The notes: generated from the letters alone by a model not told the origin. A stretch of 64,000 nucleotides of DNA from Advenella mandrilli (GCF_016595155.1 NZ_JAENGP010000010.1:62001-126000), one strand, 5' to 3'; positions 35,313 through 43,494 are shown, counted from the first letter of the stretch. Translations and numbers: made by a program.

Positions 35313-35684
35313 ATGATTGATGGATTGATTGCCGGCAAAATATTTGGGCAACCCAAGCAAGGCCAGGGTAAAAACGGCTCTTATGTCACGGCCAAGGTAC
35401 GGGCGGCTACAGAGCAGGACACTATATTTGTAAATGTTATCTGTTTTAACCAGCAGGCTTGCACGCAGTTACTTGCCTTGCAGGATGGTGACAGTGTCTC
35501 GGTTGCAGGGTCGCTTACACCCAGGGTATGGGACTCTCAAGATGGTCCCCGGCCGGTTCTGGATATGGTTGCGCATGCGGTGCTCTCGGCCTATCACGTA
35601 AAAAGAAAGCGTGATGAAGTTCAGGGCATGAGAAACCATGGCAGGCAGGAAGATTTTAATGATGACTTTGAAGGTGATCATTAA
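35313..35684 (+). CDS. SSB-like OB-fold protein
   Basis: From the ATG at 35313 the protein has 123 residues. It fits the single-stranded-DNA-binding OB fold: MIDGLIAGKIFGQPKQ, GSYVTAKVRAAT, IFVNVICFNQQACTQLLAL, GDSVSVAGSLTPRVW and LDMVAHAVLSAY. It is shorter than the replicative Ssb and lacks the usual acidic DDDIPF tip, though it ends in an acidic NDDFEGDH stretch. Such paralogues occur in Burkholderiales and on mobile elements. The longer frame to 35274 lacks a ribosome site; GGA before 35313 is modest. Confidence 0.8.
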   Translation: MIDGLIAGKIFGQPKQGQGKNGSYVTAKVRAATEQDTIFVNVICFNQQACTQLLALQDGDSVSVAGSLTPRVWDSQDGPRPVLDMVAHAVLSAYHVKRKRDEVQGMRNHGRQEDFNDDFEGDH

Positions 35685-35807
35685 ATGTCATGACATTTTT
35701 CTTCTAAAGAAAGAATGGTGTCATGTTCTATGGCTAAAATACGTGCTTTAATGAATAAGTCTTTGCTGTTTGAGAGGCTCTTTTAGGTTAATGAAGAGGG
35801 GAAATCA

Positions 35808-36065
35808 ATGGCAGTAACTTTTTTTTTGGCATTTGATCTAAGTAGTGGTAATGCAGACAAACATTTGGCGCTGTACGATGAGCTTGATCGCCTGGGGGCC
35901 CAACGGGCCTTGAAATCATTTTGGTGGGTAAGGCTGGACGATTTTACCAGTACGACTTTCCGGACTTACATTAAGCAGTTTTTAGATGAACAGGATCGCG
36001 TTTTTATTATTAAAAATGGTGGTTGGGCTGCATTCCGCCCAGAAACGAATCCGCTGGATGATTAA
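35808..36065 (+). CDS. Orphan Cas2-like small protein
   Basis: The 85-residue protein reads TFFLAFDLSSGNADKHLALY, then DELDRLGAQRALKSFWWVRL, then TYIKQFLDEQDRVFIIKN. This is the order of a Cas2-type ferredoxin fold: a first strand ending in an aspartate, a helix, a strand with aromatic residues, then a helix leading to an RVxII strand. There is no CRISPR array, cas1 or other cas gene in the window. AGGGG lies upstream of the ATG. VapD- or Cas2-like stand-alone nucleases exist, but activity here is not shown. Confidence 0.6.
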   Translation: MAVTFFLAFDLSSGNADKHLALYDELDRLGAQRALKSFWWVRLDDFTSTTFRTYIKQFLDEQDRVFIIKNGGWAAFRPETNPLDD

Positions 36066-36095
36066 TCAAACTTGCGGTTTCCATTTTTCATATTT

Positions 36096-36113
36096 GGCAG
36101 GCAGGCAGGCAGG
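36096..36113. repeat. Short tetranucleotide repeat (GGCA)4
   Basis: Four GGCA units plus GG lie between the Cas2-like gene and the convergent hypothetical gene. It is short and intergenic, so no phase-variable gene is indicated. Confidence 0.5.
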
Positions 36114-36125
36114 TCTGTCTGGCCG

Positions 36126-36377
36126 TTATCCAATTTTCAGTAAACTGTCTTCGGGTGCGAGATCCATTGACTCAATAACGCCCAGCGTCAGAAACTCCAT
36201 AAGCTGGTTGGTAAGCAGGTTGGGCACCCACGATGTTGTGGATGCATTCCATGTTGGTTTATTGAGATAAGCATATAAGGTGCCATTTTTGTCTATGGCA
36301 AGATACTTGTACCCTTCAGGAACATTTATTTTTAAATTGAAGTAGGTAATCGTATGTTCTAGGGGGGTGAATTTCAT
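36126..36377 (-). CDS. Hypothetical protein, 83 residues
   Basis: The protein is soluble, with a beta-rich start (HTITYFNLKINVPEGYKYLA, IDKNGTLYAYLNKPTWN) and a helical C-terminal half. AAGG is placed before the ATG at 36377. No family is recognised. It is convergent with the Cas2-like gene, and only about 60 bases separate their ends. Confidence 0.55.
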   Translation of the reverse strand: MKFTPLEHTITYFNLKINVPEGYKYLAIDKNGTLYAYLNKPTWNASTTSWVPNLLTNQLMEFLTLGVIESMDLAPEDSLLKIG

Positions 36378-36560
36378 CGTTGACCTTATGAATTATATTG
36401 ATTCACTAATGAGTGATGAGGCCTTGCAATTGCCTGCAAAAATCCTCAAATCCTGATTTATGTTAATAAGCAAGAATGTAAATCAAATTTTCAGAACTGC
36501 ATTGTTTACGTCATAAAATTAATAATATTTGACGTTTTGCAGAGATCATTTTTTGTCAAG

Positions 36561-36588
36561 TTGGCTTTTTTGTCAAAAACAATATAAT
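36561..36588 (+). promoter_or_regulatory. Sigma-70-type promoter candidate
   Basis: TTGGCT (36561-36566), a 16-base spacer and a perfect TATAAT (36583-36588). A TGTCAA motif is repeated around the -35 region (36553 and 36571). It would start a transcript near 36595 that meets a terminator at 36734. Confidence 0.55.
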
Positions 36589-36594
36589 TAGGGC

Positions 36595-36734
36595 AAGAAT
36601 CTTGATCTATCTTATGTTTATTAAATGGCGGGATTTACACAAATAATGGCAAGTCCTACACTACAGGCTCAGTGATTCGTTTCATTGTTAGCGTAAATTT
36701 TGCCAGGGCTTATATAAGTCCTGGTTTTTTTTTG
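36595..36734 (+). ncRNA. Candidate sRNA or attenuated leader before the thioesterase gene
   Basis: A transcript from the promoter at 36561-36588 would end at an intrinsic terminator: CCAGGGCTTATATAAGTCCTGG (a near-perfect palindrome starting at 36703) followed by nine T. About 140 bases lie between. Only tiny frames exist, a 10-codon ORF reading MFIKWRDLHK at about 36615 and a 9-codon one at 36648. It could be a stand-alone RNA or a leader-type attenuator for the next gene, which also has its own weak promoter (TATAAA near 36783). Confidence 0.42.
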
Positions 36735-36806
36735 TCAAAATTTTTCCTGCAAGTCGAATTTGGGGTACAGTCTAGATCAATCTATAAAAATACAGGAGAT
36801 CTTGGC

Positions 36807-37238
36807 GTGGCTTCAAAAGTAGAAATTATCACTTTCCTGAAAAAGGATTTTCCCCAGAATAAATGCATAGTGGAAAGCGTTGGAGAAAAGTTTTCCAGAG
36901 TAAGATGGCCGGTAAGCCATGAAGACCTGCGGCCAGGAGGAAGCGTATCGGGACCTTCGCTAATGACGGCAGCCGATGTTGCTTTATATGTTGCCATTCT
37001 GGGCGAAATCGGGATTGTGCCTTTGGCCGTTACCACTAATCTTAATATGTCATTTTTAAGAAAGCCCGCTTCAGACAAAGATCTTATTGCTGAATGCAGG
37101 CTTATCAAGCTGGGTAGAACCCTTGCCGTTGGAGATGTTTTTATTTACTCCGAAGGGGACGGGCAGGCAGTGGCGCATGCAGTGGGCACCTATGCCATTC
37201 CGGCTCAGAATCAATCAGGCCAGGTAAATGTTGTTTAA
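36807..37238 (+). CDS. PaaI-type hotdog-fold thioesterase
   Basis: I start at the GTG at 36807, which has AGGAGA spaced 8 bases upstream; the open frame reaches back to 36672 but crosses the terminator. The 143-residue protein shows the PaaI/YbgC hotdog pattern: LRPGGSVSGPSLMTAADVALYVAIL, LAVTTNLNMSFLRKPASDKDLIAECRLIKLGRTLAVGDVFIY. These enzymes hydrolyse acyl-CoA thioesters in the cytoplasm. The substrate is unknown. Its stop overlaps the convergent gene's stop by 4 bases. Confidence 0.85.
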   Translation: MASKVEIITFLKKDFPQNKCIVESVGEKFSRVRWPVSHEDLRPGGSVSGPSLMTAADVALYVAILGEIGIVPLAVTTNLNMSFLRKPASDKDLIAECRLIKLGRTLAVGDVFIYSEGDGQAVAHAVGTYAIPAQNQSGQVNVV

Positions 37239-37990
37239 TCCCGGTGGGTAAAGTCTGGTGTGGATGATGAGTCGCTCAGATTGTCAGTTTCATTAACTCC
37301 AAGCAGCGCTTTAATGGCTGTTTGGGTTTTTATGGCAAGCCCCAGGGTATGGGCGTAATAATCGCAAACGGCATGGTAGCTCAGGTCACTGATGTTTTGC
37401 TGATTGCTGATTTCTTCTGGCAATAGCATGAGTTGCTCATGAACCTCACAGGCTTGTGCAACCGAACATGCTGAATGAAGAAAGGGATATTCATCTTTCT
37501 CCCAATGCCAGAAGTCGGAAATCTGTTCGATGCCGGTTAGTTGCTGGAAATAATGATTCAGCTGCCTGGTGCCAGGAGGATAGGTATTGAATATTTGGTT
37601 GGACGCATCGTAATTGAAGTGGTTGGCAACATGGTCACGCCATTGTTTATCTGCCAGTGACCAGACGGCCAGTTCATCTTTATTGTTTAATATATCCAGT
37701 GCAACGGTCTTTTTTATGGGCAGGGGGAGTTGTGTGGCTGAGGGTAGCGTGTCTACAAGTTGGTAAAAGGCCTCTTGACCCAGGTTAAAACAAAAGGCTT
37801 TCCAATAGCTGCAAAGTAAAACGGTAATGGATTTCAGCAAAGGAGTCGCTGTGGCGTCCGGTTCATTGGAAGCGAGCTCCAGCAAAGGATAAATATCATC
37901 ACTAATGTTTTTTATAAAAGTAGTGGTGGCTACCGGACAAAATAAGGCTTCGTTTTCCATATCTTCGACTTCTGTGATGGTTGACTTCAT
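37235..37990 (-). CDS. Hypothetical protein, 251 residues
   Basis: From the ATG at 37990 (MKSTITEVEDMENE), which has AAAGGA before it, the protein has 251 residues. It has no signal peptide or clear membrane helix and is rich in helices and aromatic residues (FWHWEKDEYPFLH, LLCSYWKAFCFNLGQEAFYQL). The last 15 residues are polar and disordered. I recognise no motif. It is monocistronic and convergent with the thioesterase, overlapping it by 4 bases at the stops. Confidence 0.65.
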   Translation of the reverse strand: MKSTITEVEDMENEALFCPVATTTFIKNISDDIYPLLELASNEPDATATPLLKSITVLLCSYWKAFCFNLGQEAFYQLVDTLPSATQLPLPIKKTVALDILNNKDELAVWSLADKQWRDHVANHFNYDASNQIFNTYPPGTRQLNHYFQQLTGIEQISDFWHWEKDEYPFLHSACSVAQACEVHEQLMLLPEEISNQQNISDLSYHAVCDYYAHTLGLAIKTQTAIKALLGVNETDNLSDSSSTPDFTHRD

Positions 37991-38120
37991 CAGTATCCTT
38001 TCTGTTAATGCGGCAATTATACAAGTATGTCGATGACACATACGCCGGTTTCATCATTCTTTGGGGCAATTGCCGCCTTTTGGTATCGCATGCGATTTAA
38101 TCATGTTGAGCAGGGGGCGT

Positions 38121-38160
38121 ACAATAATAAATACCGCCATTTGGCGGTATTTATTATTGT
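38121..38160 (-). terminator. Perfect 18-bp inverted repeat, terminator of the TRAP operon
   Basis: ACAATAATAAATACCGCC is perfectly inverted on the other side of an ATTT loop. The GC core flanked by A/T runs makes a bidirectional intrinsic terminator. It stands 75 bases past the dctM stop. Confidence 0.88.
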
Positions 38161-38234
38161 TTGATCGGGTTTGTGAGGTAAGTCTCGCTGTTTAGCGGCA
38201 TTTGCTTCACGGAGGGACGCCAACCGTTGATTGA

Positions 38235-40160
38235 TTATTTATATAAAACCTCGGGTAGCCACAAACCAATCTGTGGGAAGACATAAAGCAGGATCAGGGC
38301 AAATATCTGGATGCCCATAAAGGGCAGCATGCCCAGGAAGATCTGGTTCAGGGTAACGTGTGGTGGCGCCACTCCTTTTAAATAGAAGGCGGACATGGCC
38401 ACGGGGGGTGAAAGGAAAGCAGTTTGCAGGTTAAGGGCGACCAGGATGCCAAAAAACAGGGGATCAATATTATAGTGACCTAGTAAGGGCAGGAAAATGG
38501 GCATGAAAATGACAATGATTTCCGTCCATTCAAGTGGCCAGCCTAGCAGGAAAATTACAATTTGAGCCATGATCATGAATTCAACAGGCGTCAAGTCCAT
38601 TGATAAAACCCAGGCGTTAATAATTTCCTGTCCACCCAATAAGGCAAAAGCGGCAGAGAAGATACTGGAACCGACAAATAGCCAGCACACCATGGCGCTG
38701 GTTTTGGCTGCCAGGTACATGGACTCCTTGAGCATGGCCATATTCAGGCGTCGATAGGCAAATGCCAGTAATAGCCCGCCAAATGCCCCCATGGCAGCGG
38801 CTTCTGATGGAGTGGCAAAACCAAATACAATACTACCCAGTACGGCCAGGATCAGAATGGCCAGCGGGAAGAAGGAGGCCAGAAGCATTTTGAAAATTTC
38901 CAGCCGGGCAAAGGTAAAAAATGTATAAAAGATGAGCAACAGGGCCAGACCTGTAAAGAAAATAATCCAGAATGTCATGGGGGCATTGGTTCTGCCCGCT
39001 TCATCAGCGATGACGGTTTCTGTAGCGGTGACTTCTTCAACGGCGGCTTGTGCCATAGGCTCGGCCCCGGGAGGTTCGTTCAAGGTGCCCGGAGGTTCAG
39101 CCAATCCGCCGGCTCCGGGGGGCTCTGCCAGGCCGCTGCTGTAACTGTCAGACGGGGTGTCAAATGAGCCGAATCCCATTTCTTGCAATTCATAGGTTTG
39201 TTGGGGAGCAGGGGCGGTAACAATCCCGTAGGTAATGCCCATGGCACCAAAGAAAACGATGGCTGGCAATAAGGTAATAAAAAGTTGATAAAGCAGGGTT
39301 TTTGCGGGCATGCTGGCATTGCGTTTGCCTTTCAGGGCAGTTAACAGGCCTGGTAAGGCTTTGTTACTGATGGCGTTTTTTATGTTTTCCGCAAATTCGG
39401 GTAGGGTAATGCGTTTATCTTCTTCAGACAGGGGGGGCGCCATCTTTGGTTTGAGTTTGGCCAGGATAATGACGTAAACTACATAAAGCGTGGCCAGCAT
39501 GAGGCCAGGGAAAAAGGCGGCTGCATATAGTTTGACCACCGAGACACCCGCTACGGCACCATATACAATTAACAGTACGGAAGGTGGGATCATGATGCCC
39601 AAGCATCCGCCTGCGGTAATAGAACCAGCAGAAAGCTTAACATCGTAACCTGCTTTAAGCATGGCGGGTAGTGCAAGCAATCCCATCAACGTGACCACAG
39701 CACCAACAATACCGGTTGCCGTGGCAAAAACGGCACAGGTAATAATCGTCGCAACTGCCAAAGAGCCTGGGATGCGTGCCATCACCAGGTGCAGGCTATT
39801 GAACAATTTTTCAATCAGGTTGGCGCGCTCAACCAGATAGCCCATGAAAATGAATAAAGGAACCGCAATAAGTACATCATTAGTCATGACGGCGTAGGTA
39901 CGCAGAACCATCAGGTCAAGGGTTTGTTCCACAGCTAGCCGCGTACCCATATCCTGGTAAGCATATAAGGTAAAACCTACACCCATGCCCATTAGCGTAA
40001 AGGCAGTGGGAAACCCCAGCATGATGGCCGCAACAATTAAGGCCAGCATGAGCAGGCCCATATGACCATTCGTGATGTCAGCCGGAGCAGGCATGAAAAT
40101 AAACAGGGTAATAATAATGCCGAATAATATAGTAAGTCCGAACCAGGCTTCTTTTTTCAT
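38235..40160 (-). CDS. dctM: TRAP transporter large permease (DctM, long form)
   Basis: DctM is the ion-coupled carrier subunit. The 641-residue protein has the DctM core split in two hydrophobic halves: LMLALIVAAIMLGFPTAFTL through GGCLGIMIPPSVLLIVYG, then FGFATPSEAAAMGAFGGLLL to LNQIFLGMLPFMGIQIFALI. The usual length is about 430, so it carries an insert of about 200 residues with an extra membrane segment and a Pro/Gly-rich stretch of EPPG repeats (about 345-375). Long DctM forms occur in 2-oxoacid and halobenzoate TRAP systems. It overlaps dctQ by 4 bases (ATGA). Confidence 0.93.
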   Translation of the reverse strand: MKKEAWFGLTILFGIIITLFIFMPAPADITNGHMGLLMLALIVAAIMLGFPTAFTLMGMGVGFTLYAYQDMGTRLAVEQTLDLMVLRTYAVMTNDVLIAVPLFIFMGYLVERANLIEKLFNSLHLVMARIPGSLAVATIITCAVFATATGIVGAVVTLMGLLALPAMLKAGYDVKLSAGSITAGGCLGIMIPPSVLLIVYGAVAGVSVVKLYAAAFFPGLMLATLYVVYVIILAKLKPKMAPPLSEEDKRITLPEFAENIKNAISNKALPGLLTALKGKRNASMPAKTLLYQLFITLLPAIVFFGAMGITYGIVTAPAPQQTYELQEMGFGSFDTPSDSYSSGLAEPPGAGGLAEPPGTLNEPPGAEPMAQAAVEEVTATETVIADEAGRTNAPMTFWIIFFTGLALLLIFYTFFTFARLEIFKMLLASFFPLAILILAVLGSIVFGFATPSEAAAMGAFGGLLLAFAYRRLNMAMLKESMYLAAKTSAMVCWLFVGSSIFSAAFALLGGQEIINAWVLSMDLTPVEFMIMAQIVIFLLGWPLEWTEIIVIFMPIFLPLLGHYNIDPLFFGILVALNLQTAFLSPPVAMSAFYLKGVAPPHVTLNQIFLGMLPFMGIQIFALILLYVFPQIGLWLPEVLYK

Positions 40161-40783
40161 GACTTATTCCTGTTTTTATCTGTTATATATTCATCTGCTT
40201 GAATGATGTCTTCAGTTGAAACATGGACCATATCTTTCAATTTATCAACGTCCACTTCTTCAACATCAATATCGCGTGACGGCCATTCGCCCTTTTTCAG
40301 GCACGCAATGCATCTGACCACTTCAACGAATCCCTGTAAAAGCAGGGCAAAACCGGCAATCGGAATGATGGCCTTGAATGGGTAAATGGGCGGACCATCG
40401 GCGGTAATGGTAGAGTGCTCATTGATGATCCAGGATTCAGAGGCGTAGTTGTAACCTGCCCATACCAAGGCAATAATCCCTGGAAAGAAAAAAATAAAAT
40501 AAAGGATAAAATCCAGGCTGGCTTGTAAGCGAGCAGGAAAAAAACCATAAAGCACGTCACCGCGAACATGGCCGTTTTTCCCCAGGGTATAAGCACCGGC
40601 CATCATGAAGAGTGCACCATAAAGCATATTCATGACATCAAATGCCCAGGCATGAGGTTGATGCAATGCATAACGGGAGAAAACTTCATAGGTTACAAAC
40701 AAGGTGAGTATGAGTGCACACCAACTGAATATTTGTCCGATCAGCGTATTAACTTTATCAATAAAGCGCAATATTTTTTGCAT
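40157..40783 (-). CDS. dctQ: TRAP transporter small permease (DctQ)
   Basis: The ATG at 40783 (MQKILRFIDKVNTLIGQ) gives 208 residues. The protein has four membrane segments and the DctQ signature FVTYEVFSRYALHQPHAWAFDVMNMLY. The C-terminal 50 residues are acidic and cytoplasmic. An upstream ATG at 40843 adds 20 residues, but it lies within a hairpin and looks unlike the family. dctQ overlaps dctM by 4 bases and follows dctP by about 120 bases containing two hairpins. Confidence 0.92.
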   Translation of the reverse strand: MQKILRFIDKVNTLIGQIFSWCALILTLFVTYEVFSRYALHQPHAWAFDVMNMLYGALFMMAGAYTLGKNGHVRGDVLYGFFPARLQASLDFILYFIFFFPGIIALVWAGYNYASESWIINEHSTITADGPPIYPFKAIIPIAGFALLLQGFVEVVRCIACLKKGEWPSRDIDVEEVDVDKLKDMVHVSTEDIIQADEYITDKNRNKS

Positions 40784-40819
40784 AAAGAGTCGCCTGGCAG
40801 TATTGATTGATACAAAGAG

Positions 40820-40885
40820 GTCATTTTCATCCCTGATAGGCATGAAAATGACAGGAAGGTCTGTAAACCAGTTATTGGTTTACAG
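40820..40885 (-). repeat. Two perfect hairpins between dctP and dctQ
   Basis: CTGTAAACCA/TGGTTTACAG (40861-40885, loop 5) lies right after the dctP stop. GTCATTTTCAT/ATGAAAATGAC (40820-40852, loop 11) lies nearer dctQ. Neither is followed by a T-run on the minus strand. They may stabilise the dctP part of the transcript or limit read-through, as in operons where the binding protein must be in excess. Confidence 0.7.
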
Positions 40886-40902
40886 ACGCGAGTACCAGCG
40901 TT

Positions 40903-42069
40903 TTAGGACTTTTTGGCAGCGGGCCGGGCAAAATAATGGTTGTAAGCCATACGACGGTTATTGTTGGTATCCATATCCCATGCCAGGGCACGTTCAGCAA
41001 AAGCACGTTGCGACTGTTCAATTTCCTTAAACAGGGCATTGCTTTCCGCTTTTTTGGCAATAATATCGTCCCAGGTCGTCAATTGTTGTTGAAGGATGGA
41101 GTCAGGTGTTTTGTAGAATTTGACATTGTCTTCGGTTTTCAGTTTGACGTAATCTTGTGAATAGCGGTCTATGGCTTTCCATGACATATCAGCCGAGGCG
41201 GCTTCAACGGCATTTTCAATGATCGCTTTCATTTTGTCTGGCAGTGCATTGTATTTATCTTTATTGAAGGTAATTTCAAAGGTTTCTGAAGACTGGTGAA
41301 AACTTTGTAGCATGCACACTTTGGAAACATCAGGAAAACCAAGCAGGCGGTCTGATGAGGCGTTGTTAAATTCCGCGCCGTCCAGGAGGCCACGATCAAG
41401 GGCGGGGACGATTTCACCGCCAGGCAGAGCATTAACGGCAGCGCCCATGGCGGTAAACAGGTCAATGGCCAGTCCGTTGGTACGGAATTTCAGGCCTTTC
41501 AGGTCTTCTGCTTTGGCAATAGGTTTTTTGAACCAGCCCAAGGGTTGGGTAGGCATTGGGCCGCTAAGGAAAGAAATCACATTGCCGCCAATAGAGTCAT
41601 ATAATTTGACCAGCAATTCATTGCCACCGCCGTATTTAAACCAGGCAAGCAACATATTGGCATCCATGCCATAGGCTGGGCCGGAAGAAAACAGGGCAAG
41701 TGCATTCTGTTTTCCATAACTATAACCAAGTACGCCATGGCCACCGTCAAGGGTTCCTTTTGAAACGGCATCCAGCAAGGCAAAGGCGGGTACCACAGCA
41801 CCGGCTGGAAGGACCTCAATTTTAAGTTCTCCGCCGGTCATGTCATTGACTTTTTTAGCAAAATCAAGGGCGTATTCGTGAAAAATATCTACGGTTGGCC
41901 AAGTGCTTTGAAAGCGGAAACTGACCGGGGTTTGGGCGCTGACAATGGCCGGAAAACCCATGCCTACCGCGGCGGCTGTACCGGCCGCTGCGGTGCCAAG
42001 GAACTTACGGCGTGATTCTGTTGGGGGTGGGGTGGTGGACGCTTTTTTTGCAGGACTGTGATTAGCCAT
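40903..42069 (-). CDS. dctP: TRAP transporter solute-binding protein (DctP family)
   Basis: From the ATG at 42069 with AGGAGA upstream, the protein has 388 residues. A twin-arginine signal is visible (SRRKFLGTAAAGTAAA, cleavage near VSA), suggesting Tat export. The mature part fits the DctP/TakP family: FRFQSTWPTVDIFHEYALDFAKKV, KIEVLPAGAVVPAF, DLKGLKFRTNGLAIDLFTAMGAAVNALPGGEIVPAL. The Arg in KFRTNG is the usual carboxylate ligand. Similarity to the 2-oxoacid/aromatic-acid subgroup is my reading; the ligand is not certain. First gene of the TRAP operon. Confidence 0.93.
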   Translation of the reverse strand: MANHSPAKKASTTPPPTESRRKFLGTAAAGTAAAVGMGFPAIVSAQTPVSFRFQSTWPTVDIFHEYALDFAKKVNDMTGGELKIEVLPAGAVVPAFALLDAVSKGTLDGGHGVLGYSYGKQNALALFSSGPAYGMDANMLLAWFKYGGGNELLVKLYDSIGGNVISFLSGPMPTQPLGWFKKPIAKAEDLKGLKFRTNGLAIDLFTAMGAAVNALPGGEIVPALDRGLLDGAEFNNASSDRLLGFPDVSKVCMLQSFHQSSETFEITFNKDKYNALPDKMKAIIENAVEAASADMSWKAIDRYSQDYVKLKTEDNVKFYKTPDSILQQQLTTWDDIIAKKAESNALFKEIEQSQRAFAERALAWDMDTNNNRRMAYNHYFARPAAKKS

Positions 42070-42397
42070 GGTGTGTCTCCTGGGTGGCTGATACAACTAG
42101 TGATAATTAATAATGATTTAGTTTTTGTGCTACAGACTGCGACTCCAAGTAAATTTATACGCACTCTGATATTCATTGTCAAGATTAATGGAGTTAGTGT
42201 AAGTGCCTATATTTAAATGTAATTTGAAGGGCGGCCATTTCATTTTGCCGGTCTCGAAAAGCCTGATAAATGGTTGTAATTAGGGGAAGTTCACACGCAG
42301 GCGCGTGGGAAAAGTGATCCCATTGATAGAGAATATGAATTTTTCAGCTTGATAAAAATTTACATTTTGTGTACTATTTTATTTACAATTTTTTGCT

Positions 42398-42411
42398 TTG
42401 ATATAAATCAA
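42398..42411. promoter_or_regulatory. FNR/ANR box in the dctP-flhD intergenic region
   Basis: TTGATATAAATCAA is identical to the site at 35080. It lies 330 bases before dctP and 720 before flhD, in a 1065-base gap (42070-43134). On either strand the class-II position offers only a fair -10, so the target is unclear. The rest of the gap is extremely AT-rich (notably 42500-42760) and contains no gene I can support. Confidence 0.6.
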
Positions 42412-43134
42412 GAAAAATCAATTTTGTGCAGAATTGAAATATTTTGCAATAAATTAGCAATGTGGATTTTCAGGCATGTCTGTGTAGGTTGGTAAGTGCG
42501 GTTTTAATGGCAGGTGTAAATAAAAATATTGAGTTATTTTTTAAGAAAATTTTTAATTAAATAGTTTTAATTAAAAATTTTAAATTTTAAAACAACAAAT
42601 CAGCCTTAATTTTGAAACTCAATGTAACTACAGATCTTTAAGGAATGTAAATTTTGAGGGTTTTCATTTTTATGAAAAAAATTTTCATTTTCAGTGTATT
42701 TTTGTTTGCTAATACTTTTGTTTGTAAAAAAATTTAATTTTCAATGATTTTGGCTTTTTATTATTGGAATAATTGTTATTAATTGTGGTGGTTTTTGGGG
42801 GTGAGAAGGGGGGGCTTAAGTGGCTATAACAAAGTGGTTTGTATACGGCTATTCTTGTTTTTTTATATCAAGTAGGCATAATTCATGCATTCAAGCAATT
42901 AATAAAACATAAAACCATGACTTTGTCATTAAGGGTTTACGGTAGGATTCATAAGAATTTAATATATTTTTTTTATGATGACAGCTTTGTTAATAAATTT
43001 TTTATTTAACAAGTTTGTGAACAATAGTTTCAGGAACGTATTGAAATTTTACCCTGGGTGTTTTTTGCTGAGGCAGCTTTTTGTTGCCATAACTTTTACT
43101 TGTGTTTCCGAATAAATTTAATAAGTGATCAAGA

Positions 43135-43494
43135 ATGATGAGTATTAGCCAATCTCCCTTTATGCAGGACAGTAACCTGGTGAATGAGTTAAGAGAAGTT
43201 AACTTGTCTTATTTGCTATTGGCTCAACGTATGTTGCGGGATGATTTTTCCAAAGGCATGTACCGTTTAGGGCTTGGCAAGGATGTTGCCGGGTTGTTGG
43301 TAGAGTTAAGTACTTCGCAGGTATTATCGCTGGCTTCCTCAAACTCCCTTATTTGTGGGTTTCGCCTTAACGATATCGCATTGCTTGGCGCCCTGACCAA
43401 AGATGGCATGAATGGTACGCTTAAACAGGTCCATGCTTCAATGATGCTTGCCCAGCAAGAGCCTGATCAGGTCATGCAAGAGGTTTCGCAGTGA
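43135..43494 (+). CDS. flhD: Flagellar master regulator FlhD
   Basis: FlhD forms the FlhD4C2 complex that activates class-II flagellar promoters. The 119-residue protein has LREVNLSYLLLAQRMLRDD, the dimer helix, and LRLND-like FRLNDIALLGALTK. Length matches E. coli (116). The first two codons are both ATG, and either may be the start. Its stop overlaps the flhC GTG by 4 bases (GTGA). A long AT-rich leader upstream suggests heavy regulation. Confidence 0.95.
   Translation: MMSISQSPFMQDSNLVNELREVNLSYLLLAQRMLRDDFSKGMYRLGLGKDVAGLLVELSTSQVLSLASSNSLICGFRLNDIALLGALTKDGMNGTLKQVHASMMLAQQEPDQVMQEVSQ

Noticed and set aside
35808-36065. A CRISPR-Cas locus suggested by the Cas2-like gene
   Set aside because: No repeat-spacer array, cas1 or effector gene is present anywhere in the window.
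36096-36113. (GGCA)4 as a phase-variation switch
   Set aside because: Only four units, located between the ends of two convergent genes, not in a promoter or a coding frame.
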